Assembly: GCA_030024085.1 (NCBI GenBank)
Contig: JASEJE010000008.1
Coordinates: 44,854-108,853 of the forward strand
Origin: Bacillota bacterium
GTDB lineage: Bacteria; Bacillota; SHA-98; UBA4971
DNA: 64,000 bases
Direction: 5' to 3'
Both the position numbers and the translations under genes were made by a program. The notes under the pieces are model-generated. The model made no database searches and was not told the origin of the DNA. It saw nothing but the letters and a program-made list of their open reading frames with translations. Shown piece after piece: positions 18,404 through 27,277 of the stretch (position 1 is its first letter; each line of letters opens with the position of its first letter).

Positions 18404-19525
18404 ATGGAGCATCACAGCGGAAGGTCGAGGATGGGGCTATCGGTCGTGGCTTCGCTCATGATTCACGCTGCCGTAATACTGCTCATACCGATCGCGAATC
18501 CAGGCACAATCGTGATCTACCCCGTGGAGTTCGGGGAGATTGAGCAGACGTTCGAGTCGCCAAGGGCGGGGATCCCTAACGGCGATGCCGTCACCGCTCC
18601 CCAGCCCGCGGCGAGCACCGCACAGCAGGGTGGACCTCTCGAGGGGCCGGAGACGCAGGTGACCGTGAAGCCTGCGCCCAGACCCGCACCGAAGCCGGCA
18701 CCGGAGGCGGAGCCGAAGCCGGAACCGAAGCCGGCGCCCACGCCGAAGCCTGTTCCGAAGCCGGAACCAAACCCAGAGCCGGAACCTGCCCCGAAGCCGA
18801 AGGCGAAACCGCAGACGCCGCAAGCTGCTCCGCCAAAGCCACAGAAGCCGGCGCCTGCTCCGCCGTCAGGTCCTGCGTCCCCGGCAGCCGGGGCCCCTGC
18901 CCAGGGAGCGGGCGCGGAGACGGGAGCAGGGGCGGCTTCAGCAACACCTGGCACAGCACCTGAGAACGTGCTGACCGGCAAGTCAGACGAGACCGTTCCC
19001 GCCCCGCCGACCGGTGCGGCTGGGGGAGGGGGCACCGCCGCGTCCGGAGGCGCCTCGGCAGCGACTGACGCCGCCGAGGGTGCGGCAGGAGATGCAGGGC
19101 ACACGGAACCAGGGCCTGTTCGGCCCTCACAGCCTTCGGAGCCTGCCGGGCCAACAGAGGCCGCTGCGGCTCAAGCGACAGGTGCGCCCGCAGGACCGCC
19201 GAAGCCTAAAGGGGAGGAGTTTGGCACCGGCCGCGCTCTGGTGCTCTCGGGCGCTCCGCCCGTGTACCCGAAGAACGCCCAGAACGAAGGAGCCGAGGGC
19301 GTTGTCGCGTTATCAGTGACCGTGGACCCGCTGGGTGCAGCGACGAAGGTCGTGGTGGTTACGGGTTCTGGAGACCCCCGACTCGACGAGGCGGCGATGC
19401 GGACGGTTTCGCGCATCTGGCGCTTTCAAGCCATCGGCTGGCCATATGAGCTTTCCGTCCGGGTGACGTTCCGAAAGGGGTCCGTGGAGCTTGCCTTCGG
19501 AGGCGTCACGGTCCTCGGGGACTAA
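18404..19525 (+). CDS. tonB: TonB-like energy transducer with long Pro/Ala-rich spacer
   Basis: The N-terminal anchor helix (SVVASLMIHAAVILLIPI, residues about 14-31) holds the conserved His of TonB proteins. Residues about 60-265 form a Pro/Lys/Glu then Ala/Gly/Pro-rich spacer able to span a periplasm. The last 100 residues are a TonB C-terminal domain (PPVYPKNAQNEGAEGVVALS, RLDEAAMRTVSRIWRFQ). The stop codon is formed by a type I mobile element: removing it gives GAC TAG at the same place, so the protein is unchanged. A TonB protein in a Bacillota-like genome implies an outer membrane with TonB-dependent receptors, none of which lie in this window. Confidence 0.9.
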   Translation: MEHHSGRSRMGLSVVASLMIHAAVILLIPIANPGTIVIYPVEFGEIEQTFESPRAGIPNGDAVTAPQPAASTAQQGGPLEGPETQVTVKPAPRPAPKPAPEAEPKPEPKPAPTPKPVPKPEPNPEPEPAPKPKAKPQTPQAAPPKPQKPAPAPPSGPASPAAGAPAQGAGAETGAGAASATPGTAPENVLTGKSDETVPAPPTGAAGGGGTAASGGASAATDAAEGAAGDAGHTEPGPVRPSQPSEPAGPTEAAAAQATGAPAGPPKPKGEEFGTGRALVLSGAPPVYPKNAQNEGAEGVVALSVTVDPLGAATKVVVVTGSGDPRLDEAAMRTVSRIWRFQAIGWPYELSVRVTFRKGSVELAFGGVTVLGD

Positions 19526-19713
19526 GTGTGAGTTCACAGATTCACCCCCGTTTAGGAGAAGCTTGCGGGTTGCCGGAGCTTGCCGGCGGGGCGCTCTCGA
19601 TTTGGCAAGCTTGAATGCCAAATCCAATGAGGCGCGCCGCAAGCGCGCCGTCCCCAGAGTACAACACCGGCAACGCCTGGAAAAGTGGCAGTGATTCTTG
19701 AACGTGCACTTAG
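19522..19713 (+). repeat. Type I CTAG-targeted short mobile element, copy Ia
   Basis: This 192-bp copy has type I ends (CTAAGTGTGAGTTCA at left; the complement of the right end is CTAAGTGCACGTTCA). It shares the core with type II: GGGTTGCCGG, the hairpin ATTTGGC...GCCAAAT, CGCGCCGTCCCC and AACACCGGCAAC. Both flanks are TA, and excision restores gaCTAGtgg. TA plus the first A of the element forms the tonB stop TAA. The remaining 139 nt before the next gene hold no recognised feature. Confidence 0.88.
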
Positions 19714-19852
19714 TGGTGCAACCAGCGCCGCTGAACCGGATGTCGCTACGTGTCTGACAAAGTAGTAATAGGCACAGGCTGATACAGTACAGAGAACGGC
19801 GGCCGGATGGAGGCGGGAACGCGTCCTGCTACTCGCATGGGAGGGTTAAGCA

Positions 19853-21877
19853 GTGATTCATGTCAGGCCAGGGCGGCGCGCGGTTGCCCTCGTGCTTCTA
19901 GGAGTGGTCGCAGCCTGCGCGTGGGGCTTCCCCGCGCAGGGTCCGGCTGCTGCACAGGCCGCGCCGACAGGCTCCAACCTCGAGATACGCAACCAGTACA
20001 TCAGAGTGTTCGTGAACGCGACCGGGGATGCCACCGCGAGGTTCGCCGTGGATTCCACGGGCGGCGATCCGCTGAACCTGGCCGATGATGACAAGCCCCT
20101 CGTATACGGTCGTCCCACGCCCTGGACCTCGTACACCACGGTGAGGGTGGACGGGACGGACTACGTTTTCGGTGGCAGAACGGAGCGCCGTGCCGGAAAA
20201 GACGGAAGCTATGGTATGGAGGTGCTCGGGCCGCACCTTGCCGGTGGGAGCATCGTGGCGGCGTGGAGGTTCGGCGAGATCGAGGTCTCGCAGGTCCTGT
20301 CCATCGTCAGGAGCACGACCACCGGGCTTTTCGACACCGCGAAGATCACTTACGTCGTCACAAACCACGGGTCCAGTCCGCACGACGTCGGTCTTCGCAT
20401 AATGCTCGATACCATGCTGGGGGCAAACGACGGGGCGCCGTTCCGGGTGAAAGAAAGGGCCGTTGTGTCCGACACGGTCTTTGGATCCCGCGAGATGCCC
20501 CGGTTCTGGCAGGCCTTCGATTCGCTCTCCAGTCCATCGGTGACGAGCCAGGGCACCCTGGCGGGGCCGGAGGTCACCGCGCCGGACCGTGTACTCTTCA
20601 CGAACTGGGGGAGCCTCGCGGATGGGGTCTGGGGCGCAGACTTCTCGCCCGGCCGCGATTTCACCCGTGCAGGCGAGTACGAGCTCGACAGCGCGATTGC
20701 CCTCTACTGGGACCCGGTGCCCGTCGCTCCAGGGGACTCCAGGGAGTACACCACGCTCTATGGAATGGGTGGGATCAGCATCGCGCCCGGCGTGTTGTCG
20801 ATAGGCGTGACGTCTCCGGCTGAGGTTACAACCGGTAAGGACAGGCCGGCGACGTTCCCCGTGGTCGCGTACGTGGAGAACTCAGGCCCAACGGTGGCGC
20901 TCGGTGTCCACGCCACCATCGAGCTGCCGGCCGGGCTTGCGCTCGTTCCGGGGGAGAAGGCCTCGCGCGCGCTGGGCGACCTGCAGCCTGGCGAGACCGG
21001 GCAGGTTGCGTGGGAAGTCGCGCCCGAAGTGCGCGACCAGGCTGAACTCGAGTACGCGGTGGTGGTCGAGGCTGAGAATGCCGAGCGCAACCGCGTGCGG
21101 CGGGCTGTAAGGGTGCTGGCGCCTCCGAGCCTGCGGGTGCAGATACAGGCTCCATCTGGCTTCGGGGTCCGCGACGACAGGTTCGATCCCTACCCCCTTG
21201 GGGTGAAGGCCCTCATCGAGAACGCGGGCGGCGCACCGGCGTATGGCGTCAGGGCAGGCCTCGCTCTGGGCCAGGGGATCCAGCTTGCCGAGCGCGAGAA
21301 AGCTTCGAAGTTCCCCGGCACGGTTGGACCCGGCGAGACGTGCGAGGTGCTATGGCAGGTGGTGCCATCAGGGGAGGCTGGTGACTTCGATTACGTCGTG
21401 AGGCTTTCGTCCCGCAGCACCGACGACACGTTCGCCACGGGCCGCCTCCGCGTTCCGGAGCTCTCATCGAGGGTCCTGGTGACCGCGCCGGGCGCGCCCT
21501 GCCGCGTCGGCGAGTTTTTCGCGGTCGATATCATTGCGAGGAATCTCATGAACCTGAGGGAGGCGCGCTTTGACGTGCGTTTCGATCCGTCGGTGCTCGA
21601 GGCTGTCTTCGTTTCCAGGGGGACGGCGTTCGTTGAGGAGGCCGGGATGTCCTACTGGCGGGAGGGGGTGATCGACAACTCGCAGGGTCTTGTGAAGGGC
21701 GTAATGGGTCGGCTCGGGAAGGCGCGGGACGTGACAGGCGTCCTTGCGACCATCAGTTTTCGTGCGAAAGCCCCGGGGGTCTCACGCGTCGTGCTGGAGG
21801 ACGTATCGCTCGCAGGCGATAGCGGGGCGGCGGTTCCCGGCTCGGTGGAGGGCGCCTCCGTGACGGTGAAAGAGTAG
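19853..21877 (+). CDS. Secreted multidomain protein with C-terminal cohesin-like domain
   Basis: This 674-aa protein has a signal peptide (residues 1-about 38, ending near AAAQA). An N-terminal beta-rich region of about 300 residues is unknown to me. Two CARDB-like beta-sandwich repeats follow (about 310-425 and 430-540; PATFPVVAYVENSGP and LGVKALIENAGGAPAYGV). The last domain (about 545-674) resembles a cohesin: PCRVGEFFAVDIIARN, ARFDVRFDPSVLEAVFV, GVLATISFRAKAPG. It lies between TonB and the SLH protein in the same direction. No dockerin is seen in the window, so a cellulosome role is not supported; a surface assembly or adhesion role is inference. GTG 19853 follows GGGAGGG. Confidence 0.75.
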   Translation: MIHVRPGRRAVALVLLGVVAACAWGFPAQGPAAAQAAPTGSNLEIRNQYIRVFVNATGDATARFAVDSTGGDPLNLADDDKPLVYGRPTPWTSYTTVRVDGTDYVFGGRTERRAGKDGSYGMEVLGPHLAGGSIVAAWRFGEIEVSQVLSIVRSTTTGLFDTAKITYVVTNHGSSPHDVGLRIMLDTMLGANDGAPFRVKERAVVSDTVFGSREMPRFWQAFDSLSSPSVTSQGTLAGPEVTAPDRVLFTNWGSLADGVWGADFSPGRDFTRAGEYELDSAIALYWDPVPVAPGDSREYTTLYGMGGISIAPGVLSIGVTSPAEVTTGKDRPATFPVVAYVENSGPTVALGVHATIELPAGLALVPGEKASRALGDLQPGETGQVAWEVAPEVRDQAELEYAVVVEAENAERNRVRRAVRVLAPPSLRVQIQAPSGFGVRDDRFDPYPLGVKALIENAGGAPAYGVRAGLALGQGIQLAEREKASKFPGTVGPGETCEVLWQVVPSGEAGDFDYVVRLSSRSTDDTFATGRLRVPELSSRVLVTAPGAPCRVGEFFAVDIIARNLMNLREARFDVRFDPSVLEAVFVSRGTAFVEEAGMSYWREGVIDNSQGLVKGVMGRLGKARDVTGVLATISFRAKAPGVSRVVLEDVSLAGDSGAAVPGSVEGASVTVKE

Positions 21878-21935
21878 AAACGATAGCGAGATAGCATAAC
21901 GGAAGCGGGCTTGCGCCCGTGCTGGGGGGAGACAA

Positions 21936-23174
21936 ATGACGAGAGCAAGACTTCTTCGACTGCGTGCGAGGGTTCTATGGGTTGTTGTGTTGTCCCTGGC
22001 CCTCGTGGCTGTGCCGTCGGCAGGGATGGCGGCGGAGATCAAGGACGTTCCGAAGGACCACTGGGCGTACCAGGCTGTGAAGACCCTCGTGGAGAAGGGA
22101 TACCTCGCGGTATACGGCGATGGCACGTTTCAGGGAGCGAAGCCGGTTGACAGATACACCCTGGCCGTGGTGATAGCGAAGATCCTGCGAGAGATCGAGA
22201 CCGGAAAGGTGGGCGCGACCCCCGAGGACGTCGACCTCCTGCGCAAGCTCTCCGGGGAGTTCCGACAGGAGCTCGTGCAGGTTGCGAACGATATGAACAT
22301 CTTCAAGAAATCCCTCGACGAGCAGGGGAAAGCTCAGGCGGTCTTGAGGGAGGATCTCGCGAAGCTCACCTTCACGCAGCGGCAGATGAGGTCCGAGGTG
22401 GAGAAGATGATCGCGGACATCGCCGCCTCCACCGAAAAGACCATCGCTGCGGCCGATCAGAGGGCCCGGCAGGCCGAGGATAGGCTCGCCGCAAGAATCG
22501 ACGGGAGCGAGCAGCGCATAGGCCGCCTGGCGGACGACGTCGCCAGGGGGTTCGATAACACCCAGTCGTCACTCAAGGATCTCGGCGCCCGCATGGACGC
22601 AGGTGATGCGAGCCTCGGCGGTCGGCTCGATGCACATGATGCGAAGCTCGTGCAGCTCGACGAGGACCTCTCCGCGGCCATCCTGCGCCTCACCGCTCTC
22701 GAACCGCAGGTTGCGCTGGTTACCGAGAGCCTCGTGGCTGCGAAGAAGGATCTCGGGAAGAGCATCGACACGCTCAGGCTGGACCTCGAAGGGGCCAGGG
22801 GCGACATCCTCGCCCTGCGCAAGGACCTCGGTGTGGCGCAGGGAGACATCCTCGCCCTGCGCAAGGACATCGGAGCGCTGTCGAGCGCGGTTGACGCACG
22901 CGTGGCCGAGCTCGGCGCGCGTGACGCGAAGCTGGAGAAGGATCTTGGGGTACTTGCCGGGAGAACGCTGACCCTTGAGGAGAGCCTCACGACGGAGCGC
23001 GCGGCGAGGATATCCACGGACACCTCGCTCCAGACGGCGCTCACGGACCTTGCGCAAGACCTCGCGGCCCACAAGGCACAGACCGCAAAGGACGTCGACT
23101 CCCTGCGGAAGGAGAACGGCCTTCTCAAGGTGCTCCTGGCGGCCGTGGCCATACTCGGCCTCGTGGTCAAGTAA
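21936..23174 (+). CDS. SLH-domain coiled-coil protein, Omp-alpha-like envelope tether
   Basis: After a signal peptide (residues 1-about 33) comes one SLH domain (KDVPKDHWAYQAVKTLVEKG, YGDGTFQGAKPVDRYTLAVV). About 290 residues of heptad-rich coiled coil follow, containing an internal 14-residue duplication (GDILALRKDLGVAQ / GDILALRKDIGALS). A C-terminal hydrophobic helix ends the protein (LLKVLLAAVAILGLVV). This plan, SLH head binding cell-wall polymer plus rod plus terminal membrane anchor, matches the spacer proteins of diderm bacteria such as Omp-alpha of Thermotoga. The tether role is inference. The 3' end overlaps the convergent gene by 8 nt. Confidence 0.85.
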   Translation: MTRARLLRLRARVLWVVVLSLALVAVPSAGMAAEIKDVPKDHWAYQAVKTLVEKGYLAVYGDGTFQGAKPVDRYTLAVVIAKILREIETGKVGATPEDVDLLRKLSGEFRQELVQVANDMNIFKKSLDEQGKAQAVLREDLAKLTFTQRQMRSEVEKMIADIAASTEKTIAAADQRARQAEDRLAARIDGSEQRIGRLADDVARGFDNTQSSLKDLGARMDAGDASLGGRLDAHDAKLVQLDEDLSAAILRLTALEPQVALVTESLVAAKKDLGKSIDTLRLDLEGARGDILALRKDLGVAQGDILALRKDIGALSSAVDARVAELGARDAKLEKDLGVLAGRTLTLEESLTTERAARISTDTSLQTALTDLAQDLAAHKAQTAKDVDSLRKENGLLKVLLAAVAILGLVVK

Positions 23175-23787
23175 GATGGCGAAGATGGCATGTGTCATTC
23201 ATGAAGAGCACCCTCGGGGGCCTTTCTGAGGAGTACTCGATAGCAGAGAGGGCTGCGTTCATGAGGTCTATCCGGTGACGGAACTCAGGCCCTGTCCCGA
23301 GTGCGTCGCAGAGGATCATCTTCACGGGGCCCGCGTGGCTCACGACGCAGAACGATGCGTCTGGATGATCCCGCACAAGCCCCATCACCCTGGGAACAAC
23401 CCTGTCCCTGAGGCGGGCGTACGACTCGCCTCCGGGGATAGGGTTGTTTACCGTGTCCTCCAGCCACATTGCGGCATCGGCCGGCCTGGCCCTGCGTACC
23501 TCGTCGAAGCTCATCCCCTCCCACTCGCCGACGTCGATCTCACGTAGCTCCTTGAGCTGGACCACGCGGATGCCGTGGGACCTTGCGATGGCCCGGGCTG
23601 TCTCGAGGGCCCGGGAGAGGTCGCTTGAATAGACGGCCACAAGGCCCTCCCCTGCGAGCCGCAGCGCGAGCATCTCGGCCTGGCGCACTCCGGCGGGGGA
23701 GAGCGGGACGTCGTGATGGCCCTGGTATCTCCGGGTCGCGTTCCACTCGGTCTCGCCGTGCCGCACCAGAAACACGCGCGTCGTCAC
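23167..23787 (-). CDS. Histidine phosphatase (phosphoglycerate mutase-like) family protein
   Basis: This 206-aa protein has the catalytic RHG motif (VFLVRHGETEWNATRRYQG), the YSSDLSRALETARAIA segment, ELREIDVGEWEGMSFDEV and the second His in VVSHAGPVK. Such enzymes include cobalamin-pathway CobC phosphatases and broad phosphatases, and the substrate cannot be read from sequence. I chose the GTG start at 23787 because a GGGAGGAGGAGGAGG site precedes it; the open frame upstream lacks family similarity. It is the only clear minus-strand gene in the window. Confidence 0.88.
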   Translation of the reverse strand: MTTRVFLVRHGETEWNATRRYQGHHDVPLSPAGVRQAEMLALRLAGEGLVAVYSSDLSRALETARAIARSHGIRVVQLKELREIDVGEWEGMSFDEVRRARPADAAMWLEDTVNNPIPGGESYARLRDRVVPRVMGLVRDHPDASFCVVSHAGPVKMILCDALGTGPEFRHRIDLMNAALSAIEYSSERPPRVLFMNDTCHLRHLT

Positions 23788-23998
23788 GTGCCTCCTCCTC
23801 CTCCCTTCTTCCGGACCTCGCAGCCTTACGTGCGGTTCGACACCTGCCGCCCGATCTCCTGCCCGTCTTCTGGTTTGTGTCAATTCCGCCCAGGACATGC
23901 GCGGGGGCAGGCAGCATACAGCAGGTTGCCAGAGGGAGATACTTTTGGCAGGAGGCCGGGCCGCCATCACGAATCTTGATGAAGTGAGGTGAGACGGC

Positions 23999-25186
23999 AT
24001 GGTGCGAGCGTTTCTCTTCGGGGAACCGGGCAAGCCCGGCGAGTCCCTGGAGGGCGAGTCTGGGAATGAAGCCACACGCGGGCGCGACCCCAGGCCCGAC
24101 GTCAGGCCTGGGGTCGCGCCCGGGGTCAGGCCCGACCTCAAGGGTTTCCTGCCGCAGGAGATATCGGAGTTTCTCGCAAGCCTGGGTGAGCCTTCATACA
24201 GAGGAACGCAGGTGTTCTCGTGGATACACCAGAAGGGCGTCGCGTCCTTCGACGAAATGACGAACCTTCCCCTCGCCCTGCGCAGGAAGCTCGACGAGGT
24301 CGCGCGTCTGGCGAACCTCGAGGTCCTCGCCCGCAAGTCGGGAACTCAAGGCACGGTCAAGTATCTCCTCGGCCTTGGCGACGGCAACTCGGTGGAGGCC
24401 GTCAGGATGAAGTACACATATGGCACGTCGGCGTGCGTTTCAACGCAGGTGGGCTGCAAGATGGCGTGCAGGTTTTGCGCGTCCGGAGCGGCGGGATTCG
24501 TTCGAAACCTCACCCCGGGCGAGATCGTGGACGAGGTGCTCAAGATGAACCTGGACCTGTCCCGTGAGTCAAGCGCGTCCCGCGAGCCCCAGACGCGGCC
24601 CCGCATCGGGTGGGTCGTGCTCATGGGGACGGGCGAGCCACTCGACAATTACGACGCATCGGTGAAGGCGCTGCGCGTATTGAACGCCGAGGAGGGCCTC
24701 AACGTAAGTTATCGGCGCATGACGGTGTCCACATGCGGCCTTGTGCCGGGAATTCGGCGGCTCGCCGAAGAAGGGATTCCCGTCACGCTCTCGATCTCCC
24801 TTCACGCGCCCACGGACGACCTTCGCGACGAGATCATGCCGATAAACAGGCGCTACCCAATCCCCGAGGTGACGGACGCAGCGTCATTCTATGCCACCCG
24901 TACCGGGCGCCGGGTCACATTTGAGTACGCGCTCATGCGCGACGTCAACGACGATGTGTCCCACGCGCGCAGGCTTGCAGGCCTGCTCTCGGGGATGCTT
25001 GCCCACGTGAACCTCATCCCGCTGAACCCTGTGAAGGAACGTGGGTATGCACGTCCGCCCCGGGAGAGGGTGATGCGCTTCCTTGCCGTTCTGAAGGAGG
25101 CCCGGATTCCAGTAACTATAAGAAGAGAACTTGGTTTGGACATCGACGCGGCGTGCGGCCAGCTTCGTCGCAGATATTGCAGGTGA
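23999..25186 (+). CDS. rlmN: Dual-specificity 23S rRNA/tRNA adenine C2-methyltransferase RlmN
   Basis: RlmN is a radical SAM methylase acting on 23S rRNA A2503 and tRNA A37. The CxxxCxxC cluster motif is CKMACRFCASG, the mobile catalytic Cys lies near STCGLVPGI or at the C-terminal end, and GTGEPLDNYD, SISLHAPTDDLRDEIMP and NLIPLNPV are typical. It has an unusual N-terminal extension of about 45 residues, rich in Arg/Pro/Gly, before the normal family start at DLKGFLPQEI. That extension is encoded by a perfect 18-bp palindrome. It precedes the PP2C/kinase genes as in Bacillota. Confidence 0.94.
   Translation: MVRAFLFGEPGKPGESLEGESGNEATRGRDPRPDVRPGVAPGVRPDLKGFLPQEISEFLASLGEPSYRGTQVFSWIHQKGVASFDEMTNLPLALRRKLDEVARLANLEVLARKSGTQGTVKYLLGLGDGNSVEAVRMKYTYGTSACVSTQVGCKMACRFCASGAAGFVRNLTPGEIVDEVLKMNLDLSRESSASREPQTRPRIGWVVLMGTGEPLDNYDASVKALRVLNAEEGLNVSYRRMTVSTCGLVPGIRRLAEEGIPVTLSISLHAPTDDLRDEIMPINRRYPIPEVTDAASFYATRTGRRVTFEYALMRDVNDDVSHARRLAGLLSGMLAHVNLIPLNPVKERGYARPPRERVMRFLAVLKEARIPVTIRRELGLDIDAACGQLRRRYCR
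24079..24122 (+). repeat. Perfect 18-bp inverted repeat inside the rlmN coding region
   Basis: The arms 24079-24096 and 24105-24122 are exact reverse complements, with an 8-nt loop (CGACGTCA). The sequence is translated as part of the Arg/Pro-rich N-terminal extension. It may be a small palindromic element inserted in frame, or an mRNA hairpin that affects rlmN translation. Confidence 0.8.
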
Positions 25187-25289
25187 GCGTTGTAAGCGAT
25201 ATACTGCGACTTGAGGGCAGTCGGGCGGACGGAGCGGAGGTGCGGGGTCGCCTGGCCGCGCGCGACGCGGGGTTTCGGGGGACCTTCCA

Positions 25290-26141
25290 ATGAGCTTTCT
25301 TGCGAAGATCGAACGAGCAATCGAGGAGATCGTCGAGGGCATCTTCCGCAAGGCTCGCGAGGCGACCCACCCTATTGAGATCGGGCGTTACCTCCTGCGG
25401 GAGATGGAAGACGAGAAGAGGATCTCTGTATCCCGTACGTACGTCCCCAACCGCTACAGGGTGAGGATGCACGCGCGGGATGTGGAGTACCTCGGGCCGC
25501 TGGCCCGCACCGTGTCCCGTGAGCTTGCAGGGCACGTGGTTTCGCGCGCCCGGAGGCAGGGCTATTCCTTCGTGGGGCAGGTCGAGGTTGAGTTCGTCGT
25601 CGACGAAGGGGCGAGGCCCGGCGACATCAAAGTCGACGGGTTTTTCGTCGAGGAGTCGGAGGAATCAGCGTCCAGGACGACTGTCCATGGCGGTGATAAC
25701 CAGGACGCGACCCGGCGTTCCTGCGCGGGCGGAGAGGGGCAGGACCAGACCCTGGGGGCCCGGGCGCTTGCGGAGGGCGTCCCGGAGGAGTCCTCGCGAA
25801 CGCGCGTCTCCGGCCGCACCGGCGTCGATGCGGCTGACCGCGACGGGCCTGGACGTCCGTACCTCGTGCTCCGGTGCGGTACAGGCGAAGAGCGGGTTTT
25901 CCCGCTCGGGGATGGAAAAGTGACCATCGGCAGGTCCGGTTCGTGCGACATCGTCATCGAGAACGCGGGGGTCTCCCGGCGCCACGCCGAGATCGTGCGG
26001 GAGGGCGGACGGTTCTACGTGGTCGACCTGGGAAGCACCAACGGAACGTACGTGAACGGGAGGAAGGTATCGAAGCAACTCCTTGCCGATGGCGATCTCG
26101 TGAATTTCGGCAGGGTCGCGGCCCGCTTCAAGGAGGCGTGA
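25290..26141 (+). CDS. fhaA: FhaA-like protein: DUF3662 domain plus C-terminal FHA domain
   Basis: The N-terminal 120 residues match the FhaA N-terminal domain (LAKIERAIEEIVEGIFRKA, HPIEIGRYLLREMED, SRTYVPNRYRVRM). A charged linker (about 125-195) leads to an FHA phosphothreonine-binding domain (VTIGRSGSCDIVI, VSRRHAEIV, DLGSTNGTYVNGRKV). In actinobacteria FhaA binds phosphorylated targets of PknB, including the lipid II flippase MurJ. It starts the signalling block here, 104 nt after rlmN, so a related role in controlling wall synthesis is likely. Confidence 0.9.
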   Translation: MSFLAKIERAIEEIVEGIFRKAREATHPIEIGRYLLREMEDEKRISVSRTYVPNRYRVRMHARDVEYLGPLARTVSRELAGHVVSRARRQGYSFVGQVEVEFVVDEGARPGDIKVDGFFVEESEESASRTTVHGGDNQDATRRSCAGGEGQDQTLGARALAEGVPEESSRTRVSGRTGVDAADRDGPGRPYLVLRCGTGEERVFPLGDGKVTIGRSGSCDIVIENAGVSRRHAEIVREGGRFYVVDLGSTNGTYVNGRKVSKQLLADGDLVNFGRVAARFKEA

Positions 26142-26144
26142 CAG

Positions 26145-26561
26145 GTGGCACTCATGTGGCTCCTTGCACGTCTCGCCCTGGCCGGCCTGATATCTCTCTA
26201 TCTTTACAGGGCGACGCTGGCTGCGGGGATCGTCCCAGGACCAGGTCGGGTCCCGGGGGCTGTGGCTCCGGGCGAACTGGAGGTGGAGGCCGGACCCGGA
26301 GTCCCGTCGCCCGGGGAGCGGTTTCCCCTGGGGCGGGTCACGGTCCTCGGGCGGTCGCGAGAGAGCGACGTGATTATCCTCGACCCGTATGTGTCCTCGA
26401 GGCACGTTGAAATCGCTCTTGCAGGTGCGGGGTTTGTCGTCCGCGATCTGGAGAGTGCCAACGGCACGTACGTGAACGGCAGAAGGCTTCGCCGGGAGAG
26501 GGTCCTCCGCAATGGAGACCGGCTGGAGCTTGGCGATACCGTATTTCGGTTTCGGGGGTGA
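26145..26561 (+). CDS. fhaB: FhaB-like membrane-anchored FHA domain protein
   Basis: One N-terminal helix (LLARLALAGLISLYLYRATLA) anchors a C-terminal FHA domain (VTVLGRSRESDVIILDP, VSSRHVEIAL, LESANGTYVNGRRL). The 138-aa size and plan match actinobacterial FhaB/FipA, which links the PknB kinase to division. It starts 3 nt after fhaA and overlaps the phosphatase gene (GTGA), so the genes are co-translated. GTG 26145 or ATG 26154 may be the start. Confidence 0.88.
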   Translation: MALMWLLARLALAGLISLYLYRATLAAGIVPGPGRVPGAVAPGELEVEAGPGVPSPGERFPLGRVTVLGRSRESDVIILDPYVSSRHVEIALAGAGFVVRDLESANGTYVNGRRLRRERVLRNGDRLELGDTVFRFRG

Positions 26562-27277
26562 GCGTTATGCAGGCCTCTGCCCGGACTGATGTTGGTCTCG
26601 TGAGGTCGCTGAACGAGGATGACTACCTGGTCGGCGACGGCATCTTCGCTGTGGCCGACGGTCTCGGCGGGCACGAAGCAGGCGAGATCGCAAGCCAGAT
26701 GGCCATCCGCATATTGAAGGAGTTCAAGATGCCTCCCGAAGATGATGATCCGGGGGTCGCCCTGACGGAAGCCCTTGAAAGGGTCAACCGGGCCGTCTAC
26801 AGGCGGTCGGTGGATGACCCTGCCTGCGAGGGGATGGGTACCACGCTCACCGTGCTGCTCATCTCCGGCGACAGGGCGTACATCGGCCATGTCGGTGATA
26901 GCAGGGCATACCTCGTAAGAGATGAGAAGATCCACAGGCTGACCGAGGACCACTCCATCGTCGGGGAACTCATCCGTATGGGCATGCTCTCTGAGCCCGA
27001 GGCGAGGGCTCATCCGCAGCGGAATCTGCTCACCCGTGCCATAGGCACGCAGCCCGACGTGGAGATCGAGGTCGGCTACTGCAAGCTGGGGGCACGTGAC
27101 CGGTTCCTTCTCTGCACTGACGGGCTATCGGGCGCGGTGGATGACAGCGAGATTCTCAAGGTAATGGCCTCTGCCGAAGACCCGAAGTCCGCAGTGGACC
27201 AGCTCGTGGAGCTTGCGATGCGCGGAGGCGGCCGCGACAACATCACCGCTGTGGCCGTGTTTCTGGACCTGCCATGA
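26558..27277 (+). CDS. prpC: PP2C-type Ser/Thr protein phosphatase
   Basis: This cytoplasmic metal-dependent phosphatase reverses the action of the PASTA kinase. Conserved motifs are RSLNEDDYLV, the metal-binding AVADGLGGHEAGEIAS, GDSRAYLVRD, CTDGLSGAVDDSEI and GGGRDNITAVAV. Its 239-aa length matches PrpC/Stp rather than the longer actinobacterial PstP, which has a membrane helix and an extracellular domain. It sits between the FHA genes and the rodA-like gene. Confidence 0.95.
   Translation: MSVMQASARTDVGLVRSLNEDDYLVGDGIFAVADGLGGHEAGEIASQMAIRILKEFKMPPEDDDPGVALTEALERVNRAVYRRSVDDPACEGMGTTLTVLLISGDRAYIGHVGDSRAYLVRDEKIHRLTEDHSIVGELIRMGMLSEPEARAHPQRNLLTRAIGTQPDVEIEVGYCKLGARDRFLLCTDGLSGAVDDSEILKVMASAEDPKSAVDQLVELAMRGGGRDNITAVAVFLDLP

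Noticed and set aside
22800..22870. Repeated DNA (GGCGACATCCTCGCCCTGCG twice) as a mobile repeat
   Set aside because: It encodes a 14-residue duplication in frame with the coiled coil of the SLH protein, so it is protein-level repetition.
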